DNA of 5,229 nt from Candidatus Altarchaeales archaeon WOR_SM1_86-2 (lineage in GTDB: Archaea > Altiarchaeota > Altiarchaeia > IMC4 > MCBC01). Made by a program: the position numbers and the translations under genes. Position 1 is the stretch's first letter. Each line of letters opens with the position of its first letter. Where the stretch lies: the NCBI GenBank assembly GCA_001723855.1, contig MCBC01000111.1, positions 1 through 5,229 on the forward strand. Direction: 5' to 3'. A model generated the notes under the pieces. That model did no database searches, was not told where the DNA came from, and worked only from the letters and a program-made list of their open reading frames with translations. Positions 1 through 5,229 of the stretch are shown here, one piece after another.

Positions 1-1198
1 AGGGAACATGGCAGTGTGGGCAATCGGTCTGAGCCTCTCTTTTTCTGCTTTTTGGCTTACTCGCGAGGAAGGACTGGTTCTATTGCCAACCTTAGTCATA
101 ATCCTCGGTTACATTGTATATATCCAGTGGTTTTCGGAACGCCGTGACAGAACTAAACGTATGGGAGTTTGTGTTCTACCTCTCGCCATATGGGCAGCGG
201 TGATTGTTTCTGTGTGTACGCTCAACTATTACACATACGGCCTATTTTGCATAGTGGAGTTGAAAACCGAGGAGTTTCAAGAGGCCTATGGATCTCTACA
301 GCGTGCTCAATATGACCCTTGGAGACGTTATATTCCGGTGGCAAAGGAAGCTCGAGAACGAATCTATAAGGTGAGCCCCGCCTTTGCAGAATTAAGACCA
401 TATCTGGAAGGAGAACTAGGGAAAAATTGGGCGAGTAATCACATCTATAATTACCCTAATATTCCCCCTGAAAGCGGTGAAATTGCGGGAGGATTGTTCA
501 TGTGGGCTTTCCGAGATGCCGCTTCCCATGCAGGGTACCATCACAACGCCAGAGAGGCGATGGCATATTATGCCAGGATCGCCGAGGAAGTGAACGCTGC
601 GTGCGAGAGTGGTGCCCTTAGATGCGGTCCAATGAGAGCCTCCCTGATTCCACCATGGCGCTCCGAGTATTTCCCTCTATTGAAAAATGCACTGCCCCAC
701 GTGATTCTCAAAATAGTTACATTTGCGCATGTCACTAATCACCTATTTCATAGTGCGGGGGAAAGAGAAGTGATTAACTTTTTTGAAGATTTGACGTTAA
801 GCCGATTGACCCCTCTGCATGGTGAATCAACGAATCTAGTGTATCAATCTAAAATAAATAGATTTAAGCTCGAAATATTACAAACAATCACCTCTCTCTA
901 TAAAAGAGCGGTACCTATTCTGGCCCTCATCACGTCTATCGGTTATTTGACTAGTCTTTTCGTAACCCTTCTCCATCGACACATTTCTTTTCTTTTCATT
1001 ACTAGTACCGGTATCTTAGGCGCTTTTATAGCCCGTGTTATAATGCTTGCTTATTTTGATATATCTTCTTTTCCGTCTATAAATCAACAATATTTGGCGC
1101 CGTGCTACCTATTATTGCTGCTGTTCTTGATTATGGCGTTAGCGGATTTTTTGCAATTGCTTCCAAGGTTGAAGAGAAATGCCAGGGGGATTCAATAG
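1..1198 (+). CDS. Multi-pass membrane protein of a polysaccharide locus, 5' end missing
   Basis: The reading frame is open to the left edge (two codons, Gly-Asn, precede the Met codon at base 8), so the true start probably lies upstream. Numbering from that Met, 396 residues are visible. Hydrophobic segments lie near residues 1-16, 22-41 and 54-75, then a soluble stretch at about 76-298, then hydrophobic segments near 302-322, 326-348 and 364-386 before a basic tail. The motif FWLTREEG (15-22), just before a membrane segment, and the SFPSIN/YLAP stretch (354-365) resemble uncharacterised integral membrane proteins that I recall from bacterial polysaccharide clusters. The soluble part contains MWAFRDAASHAGY (165-177) and two cysteines at 199 and 206. 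Membrane location is well supported. A role in glycan transfer or assembly is inferred only from the neighbours, and no catalytic motif was recognised. The stop overlaps the next gene, which implies cotranscription. Confidence 0.8.
   Translation, partial: GNMAVWAIGLSLSFSAFWLTREEGLVLLPTLVIILGYIVYIQWFSERRDRTKRMGVCVLPLAIWAAVIVSVCTLNYYTYGLFCIVELKTEEFQEAYGSLQRAQYDPWRRYIPVAKEARERIYKVSPAFAELRPYLEGELGKNWASNHIYNYPNIPPESGEIAGGLFMWAFRDAASHAGYHHNAREAMAYYARIAEEVNAACESGALRCGPMRASLIPPWRSEYFPLLKNALPHVILKIVTFAHVTNHLFHSAGEREVINFFEDLTLSRLTPLHGESTNLVYQSKINRFKLEILQTITSLYKRAVPILALITSIGYLTSLFVTLLHRHISFLFITSTGILGAFIARVIMLAYFDISSFPSINQQYLAPCYLLLLLFLIMALADFLQLLPRLKRNARGIQ
1165..1176 (+). promoter_or_regulatory. Candidate ribosome binding site for the GT4-methyltransferase gene
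   Basis: AAGG (1165-1168) and GAAGAG (1171-1176) are purine-rich matches to a Shine-Dalgarno sequence just before the ATG at 1179. Both lie inside the end of the membrane-protein gene. A stronger-looking AGGGGGA at 1184-1190 lies just inside the new gene, but no in-frame ATG, GTG or TTG follows at a usable distance. The next in-frame candidate, GTG at 1221, would cut into the first beta strand (RILIVSG). The ATG at 1179 is therefore preferred. Confidence 0.45.
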
Positions 1199-3032
1199 AT
1201 TATCACTTCGGATTCTGATTGTGAGCGGGATAGAGGGCGCTCCATTTATTTATAGGTGCCTTAACCTTAAAGAACTGATCTCTTACTTTGGGAATCATCG
1301 AGTAACCTGCAAGTATGTGCGGGAATTGGTTCCATCAATTGATGCCAAGGAATATGAGATAATTATTTTAAACAGACCTTTTAAATCTCCCAAAATTATG
1401 GAGTTAATTAATTTATGTAAAGAAAAGGATAGTACTCTTGTCTATTCAACGGATGATCTTGTAACAGATCACGATGTTGAGAATTATCTGAGGTTGGATA
1501 AATATATGTCTATATCGGAGTTAGCACAGTTCCATGAGGGGGTTGACTGGAACAGAGATCTCATTAAATCAATGGATGCTGTTATCGTTTCAACTGATTA
1601 TCTTAAGTCCCAACTTATTGGTTTTAATAAGAAGGTGTATGTCTTAGAAAATGCATTAAACGAAAAGCAACTAAAAAAAGCAGAGGGGCTTAGGCCTGAA
1701 GCCATTGAGAAAAGAAGTAATAGAGATGAAATCATATTAGGTTATTTCAGTGGATGGCCTCACGATCATGACTATGATTTCAACGTGATAGCGGACCCAT
1801 TATTTAAAATTATTGATAAATATGAATATATCAAACTCAGGATAGTTGGTTACCTTGAGGTAGATGAAAGCTTCAATGCTCTTGGCAATAAAATAGAACG
1901 AATGGACTTTGTTCCCTTTGAAGTGTTCCCTAAATATATTAGTGAGGTTGATATCAACTTGGCTCCACTTGAACCTAATCCTCATAAACTCTCAAAAAGT
2001 GCTGTCAAATTCTTGGAAGCAGCATTGTTTAATGTTCCAACGATTGCGTCATATTTAGAACCTTACAAAGGTGTTATCACCCATTTAGAAGACGGCGTGC
2101 TTTGTTCTGATAGCGAAGAATGGTTAAGAAACCTCCAGCTTTTAGTCGAGGACACATCCCTACGACATAAGATTGGAGAGAGAGCTTACTCCAAGGTTAT
2201 GAGTGAACATACCACTATTGTGAGAAGCACAAAGCTTGGGGAGATTATGAATGACATTATTAATGGCAAAACATCTGAGTCAATTGATCCTGAAAAGATC
2301 AAGATACCATCAAAAAAAGGACATAACAAGGATACGTTGCTGGATCCAAGGCAAAACCTTTCAAATAAATATATTAAGGGAAATGGTATAGAGATAGGAG
2401 CTCTTCATAATCCTTTGCCGGTTGACAATAAGAGAGCAAAGGTAAGATATGTGGATTGCAGGCCTATTGAAACTTTAAGGGAACATTACCTAGAGCTTAA
2501 GCAGAACTCCTTTGTCTCATCTGACATTATTGCATCTGCTGAAGATTTATCGGTAATATCAGATTCCAGCCTGGATTTTCTTATTGCAAATCACCTCTTG
2601 GAGCACTGTGCAAACCCGATTAAGGCTCTTAAAGAATTTCACAGGGTCGTGAAAAAGTATAATGGCATTGTTTACCTTTCTTTACCAAACACACAAAGCG
2701 AAGGCTCTTTTGATAAAGGACGAGAAATTACCACCATTGAACATTTAATTAACGATTATTTTGCAAAGGATTCAGAGAGACATTTACTTGATTTTATCCA
2801 CTTTTGGGAATGGGTGATTTACGCTGGCAAAAGGTGTACGTTTGAAGCAGCCTTAATGAATGCGAAAAAACTTTATGATATGGAATTTTCCATTCATTAT
2901 CATGTCTTTGTAGAAGAGAATTTTCTCGCTCTCTTGGGTTTTATGAGAGAGAATCTGAATATTAGGTTTGAAATAGTGGAAAAACACACGGATGAATATG
3001 AATTTATATTCATATTAAAACCCATCTATTGA
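1179..3032 (+). CDS. Fused GT4-like glycosyltransferase and SAM-dependent methyltransferase
   Basis: This is a complete 617-residue soluble protein with two domains. Residues 1 to about 360 resemble GT-B glycosyltransferases of family GT4: a first Rossmann strand at RILIVSG (11-17), VYSTDDL (88-94), GYFSGWPHDHDYDF (188-201), a strand ending IVG (222-224), and the nucleotide-sugar site region NLAPLEPNPHK (260-270) followed by KSAVKFLEAALFNVPTIAS (273-291). Glu280 fits the second Glu of the GT4 EX7E motif, but Ser272 stands where the first would be. Residues about 385-617 look like a class I methyltransferase: SAM-binding motif GIEIGALHNPLP (403-414), acidic VDC (425-427), AEDL (454-457), NHLLEH (471-476) and a late strand YLSLPN (499-504). 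No signal peptide or membrane span is seen. It probably acts in the cytoplasm, adding a sugar and methylating a glycan; donor, acceptor and methylation site are unknown. The start overlaps the upstream gene by 20 bases, and the next gene begins 14 bases after the stop. Confidence 0.88.
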   Translation: MPGGFNRLSLRILIVSGIEGAPFIYRCLNLKELISYFGNHRVTCKYVRELVPSIDAKEYEIIILNRPFKSPKIMELINLCKEKDSTLVYSTDDLVTDHDVENYLRLDKYMSISELAQFHEGVDWNRDLIKSMDAVIVSTDYLKSQLIGFNKKVYVLENALNEKQLKKAEGLRPEAIEKRSNRDEIILGYFSGWPHDHDYDFNVIADPLFKIIDKYEYIKLRIVGYLEVDESFNALGNKIERMDFVPFEVFPKYISEVDINLAPLEPNPHKLSKSAVKFLEAALFNVPTIASYLEPYKGVITHLEDGVLCSDSEEWLRNLQLLVEDTSLRHKIGERAYSKVMSEHTTIVRSTKLGEIMNDIINGKTSESIDPEKIKIPSKKGHNKDTLLDPRQNLSNKYIKGNGIEIGALHNPLPVDNKRAKVRYVDCRPIETLREHYLELKQNSFVSSDIIASAEDLSVISDSSLDFLIANHLLEHCANPIKALKEFHRVVKKYNGIVYLSLPNTQSEGSFDKGREITTIEHLINDYFAKDSERHLLDFIHFWEWVIYAGKRCTFEAALMNAKKLYDMEFSIHYHVFVEENFLALLGFMRENLNIRFEIVEKHTDEYEFIFILKPIY

Positions 3033-3038
3033 AGGGTG
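3032..3038 (+). promoter_or_regulatory. Ribosome binding site of the tandem GT2 gene
   Basis: AAGGGTG (3032-3038) is a good Shine-Dalgarno match ending 8 bases before the ATG at 3047. It starts on the last base of the preceding stop codon. The 14-base gap between the genes (3033-3046) leaves no room for a promoter or terminator hairpin, so the two genes are probably cotranscribed. This site supports 3047 as the start. Confidence 0.6.
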
Positions 3039-3046
3039 CACAATAG

Positions 3047-5229
3047 ATGAATAATAAATATCCTGGCAATACTATCAAAGTCTCAGTCGTTATTCCATGT
3101 TATAACGATGGGGCGTTTTTAAAGGGGGCGATTCAAAGTGTTTTAAAATCAACCTATGGAGGCTTTGAAATTATTATCACCAATGATGGATCTACTGATT
3201 CTATAACCCTGGAAATGTTGAGGGAAATAGAAGAGAAATTCAAACATGATCATGATCGACGTGTCAGGATTATCCATCAAGACAATCTAGGCTTAGCTCA
3301 TGCTCGCAATAATGCAATTCGGGTTGCGAGTGGCGAATACATCTTACCTTTAGATGCGGATAATAGGATCAGACCGCACTATTTGGGTAACGGGGTTGAG
3401 ATATTAGATAAACACCCCGAGATCGGAGTCGTTTACGCATATGCAAAATGTTTTGGAGAAGATGAAAAGCTATGGGAGCTTCCGGTATTTTCTCCACGAA
3501 CGCTGCTTCTAGGGAATTTTGTAGAAGCATGCTCTCTCTTTAGAAAAAGAATATGGGAAGAGTGTAATGGTTATGACCCAGATATGGGGATTATGGGATA
3601 TGAAGACTGGGATCTATGGATTGGTGCCATGAAAAATGGTTGGAAATTTCATTTAATTAAAGAAGTTATGTTTGACTATCATGTGCACCAGGGCTCTATG
3701 ATTTCTGGCTGTAATATTCCTGAGAATCACCGCTATTTAATAAGATATATTTGCAATAAACACAGGGGTATTTATGTTGAAAACCTAGATTATGTCATTT
3801 CGGAAAAAAATGTAGAGATTCTGCAGCTTACAAATCTTTTTGAGACTCTCAGAAAGGAATTAGGTACTCAAATAAGAAACCTTGAGGAGTTGATACATAA
3901 TATATATAACTCTCGAGGTTGGAAGGTCCTTTTAGTTTGTTACAAAGTAAGAGACTGGATAATCCCTATAAATAGTATACGGAGGGATATTGTTAAAATC
4001 CTTTTCAATACATTAAAGAATCCAAAGGACACCAGCAGCACAAGAAACCTTATTAAAAAGATAAAGCGAAAAATTATAGCCCTATTTAATAGTCAGAATT
4101 CTTATAAGGCTTGGATTAAGAAGTATGAACCATCTGCAGCTGATATAAAGAGATTCCAGATTGAAGTAAACTCACTTAAATACCAACCTAAAATCAATAT
4201 CATAACACCCATTTATAATACTGGCAAAAACCTGCTTGTTGAGATGATAGAGTCTGTATTGAGCCAGATATATCCCAATTGGGAATTATGCATTGCAGAT
4301 GGTGGCTCCTCCCTCACCCATGTGCAAGAGATATTGAAAGAATATTCCCAAAAAGATGGCAGGGTTAAAGTTAAATTCATGTCTGAAAACAAGGGAATCG
4401 CGAGGAATTCCAATGAGGCCTTAACGCTTTCAACTGGGGAATTTGTGGGGTTTCTTGACCATGATGACAAACTGGCTCCTCATTCTCTGTATGAGGTTGT
4501 AAGGTTACTGAATAAAAGCCCAGAGATAGACCTTCTTTACTCTGATGAGGATAAAATCTCAATGAAAGGCAAAAGGTTTGAACCCCATTTCAAACCAGAC
4601 TGGTCGCCAGATACGTTACTCAGTCATAACTATATCTGCCACTTCACCGTAATAAGGAAAAAGATTGTAGATGCAGTTGGTGGTTTTAGAGATGGCTATG
4701 AGGGCTCTCAGGACTATGACCTCTTTTTAAGGGTTGTCGAAAAAACACAAAGGATTGCCCACATACCTAAGATTCTTTACCATTGGAGCTGGCATGAGAC
4801 TTCAACTAGTGGCAATCCAAAGGCAAAGATGTATGCCTATGAGAGTGCTAAAAAGGCATTAAAGGATCATATTCAGAGGATGGGTTTGTCTGGAGAGGTA
4901 CTTGATGGCAATTTTCTTAGTTCTTATCGGATCAAGTACCATATTGAAGGTTCTCCAGGTGTTTCTATCATTATTCTGAGTAAAGATAAAGCCGATGTGC
5001 TGAAGAGATGTATCAATTCAATTTTACATCTAAGTTCTTATAGGAATTATAAGATCTTTATAGTTGATAATCAAAGCAGAGAAGGGGAGACCTTTCGGTA
5101 TTATGAAGAGCTAAAAAATGAGTCTAGAATAGAGATCTTGAACTATGATCAACCTTTTAATTTTGCCGCTATTAATAACTATGCTGTTTATCAGGCACCT
5201 TCTGAATATATAATCTTTTTAAACAATGA
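3047..5229 (+). CDS. Multidomain family-2 glycosyltransferase (three tandem GT2 domains), 3' end missing
   Basis: The frame from ATG 3047 stays open to the right edge: 727 codons plus two bases. The first GT2 (GT-A fold) domain covers about residues 10-240, with VSVVIPCYN (12-20), NDGSTD (46-51), metal-binding DAD (103-105) and YEDWDLW (185-191). A helical linker (about 250-380) carries NSRGWKVLL (288-296), a motif I recall between domains of such proteins. The second domain (about 382-615) has INIITPIYNT (383-392), ADGGSS (417-422), DHDD (471-474), SDEDK (499-503), FKPDWSPD (515-522) and GSQDYDLFLR (553-562). The third begins at GVSIIILSKDK (638-648), with VDNQS (673-677) and FNFAAINN (704-711), and is cut at FLNN. 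The family usually continues FLNND, and the last two bases (GA) fit an Asp codon. It probably transfers several sugars at the cytoplasmic side of the membrane during O-antigen or capsule assembly; rhamnosyltransferases are among its relatives, but the sugar cannot be told. Confidence 0.9.
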   Translation, partial: MNNKYPGNTIKVSVVIPCYNDGAFLKGAIQSVLKSTYGGFEIIITNDGSTDSITLEMLREIEEKFKHDHDRRVRIIHQDNLGLAHARNNAIRVASGEYILPLDADNRIRPHYLGNGVEILDKHPEIGVVYAYAKCFGEDEKLWELPVFSPRTLLLGNFVEACSLFRKRIWEECNGYDPDMGIMGYEDWDLWIGAMKNGWKFHLIKEVMFDYHVHQGSMISGCNIPENHRYLIRYICNKHRGIYVENLDYVISEKNVEILQLTNLFETLRKELGTQIRNLEELIHNIYNSRGWKVLLVCYKVRDWIIPINSIRRDIVKILFNTLKNPKDTSSTRNLIKKIKRKIIALFNSQNSYKAWIKKYEPSAADIKRFQIEVNSLKYQPKINIITPIYNTGKNLLVEMIESVLSQIYPNWELCIADGGSSLTHVQEILKEYSQKDGRVKVKFMSENKGIARNSNEALTLSTGEFVGFLDHDDKLAPHSLYEVVRLLNKSPEIDLLYSDEDKISMKGKRFEPHFKPDWSPDTLLSHNYICHFTVIRKKIVDAVGGFRDGYEGSQDYDLFLRVVEKTQRIAHIPKILYHWSWHETSTSGNPKAKMYAYESAKKALKDHIQRMGLSGEVLDGNFLSSYRIKYHIEGSPGVSIIILSKDKADVLKRCINSILHLSSYRNYKIFIVDNQSREGETFRYYEELKNESRIEILNYDQPFNFAAINNYAVYQAPSEYIIFLNN

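Noticed and set aside
8..10. ATG at base 8 as the true start of the membrane-protein gene
   Set aside because: The frame is open to the left edge, and the protein begins directly in a hydrophobic segment just before the LTREEG motif, which in the relatives I recall is internal. An upstream start is more likely, although this ATG cannot be fully excluded.
1800..1985. Minus-strand open frame of 61 codons
   Set aside because: It lies wholly inside the GT4 domain on the opposite strand, has no recognisable motifs, and looks like a shadow of the real gene.
3033..3046. Possible terminator or promoter between genes 2 and 3
   Set aside because: The gap is only 14 bases and is largely taken up by the ribosome binding site. 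No hairpin or -10/-35 pair can be placed there.
3245..3257. Short direct and palindromic repeat CATGATCATGATC
   Set aside because: It encodes His-Asp-His-Asp inside the first GT2 domain, and the short repeat is explained by the repeated codons. It has no partner site nearby and no regulatory context.
4213..4562. Two overlapping minus-strand open frames of 85 and 61 codons
   Set aside because: Both run opposite to the second GT2 domain, whose motifs (DHDD, SDEDK) are clear on the + strand. They overlap each other and show no protein family features.
5227..5229. TGA at the right edge as the stop codon of the tandem GT2 gene
   Set aside because: It is out of frame: the last complete codon ends at 5227, and the final GA would be the first two bases of the next codon, probably Asp in the FLNND motif.

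Overview
This window is a slice of a bacterial surface-polysaccharide biosynthesis locus (O-antigen, capsule or exopolysaccharide). It holds three genes, all on the + strand and packed as an operon: the 3' part of a multi-pass membrane protein, a complete fused glycosyltransferase-methyltransferase, and the 5' part of a large protein with tandem family-2 glycosyltransferase domains. Coding sequence fills the window apart from a 14-base gap. I see no RNA gene, mobile element, CRISPR array, promoter or terminator.

Layout: bases 1-1198 encode a membrane protein whose N-terminus lies off the left edge. It has hydrophobic segments, a soluble middle of about 220 residues and a hydrophobic C-terminal bundle. 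Bases 1179-3032 overlap it by 20 bases and encode a 617-residue protein: a GT4-like (GT-B fold) glycosyltransferase joined to a class I SAM-dependent methyltransferase. Bases 3047-5229 open a third gene that has no stop in the window. Its 727 visible codons hold two GT2 (GT-A fold) domains and the first part of a third. The TGA that ends the window is out of frame.

How they may work together (inference): the GT4 and GT2 modules would add several sugars to a lipid-linked or growing glycan, the methyltransferase domain would methylate a sugar or chain end, and the membrane protein may act at the inner membrane in transfer or assembly. No sugar specificity can be read from the sequence.

Organism: the protein families are commonest in Gram-negative bacteria with large polysaccharide loci. 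Base composition is moderate to low in G+C, and genes 2 and 3 prefer AGA/AGG for arginine. I cannot name a genus. The genes look like familiar polysaccharide-locus families, and I found no convincing sign of an undescribed system. The points most worth a second look are the domain fusions, the poorly characterised membrane protein and the uneven codon use.
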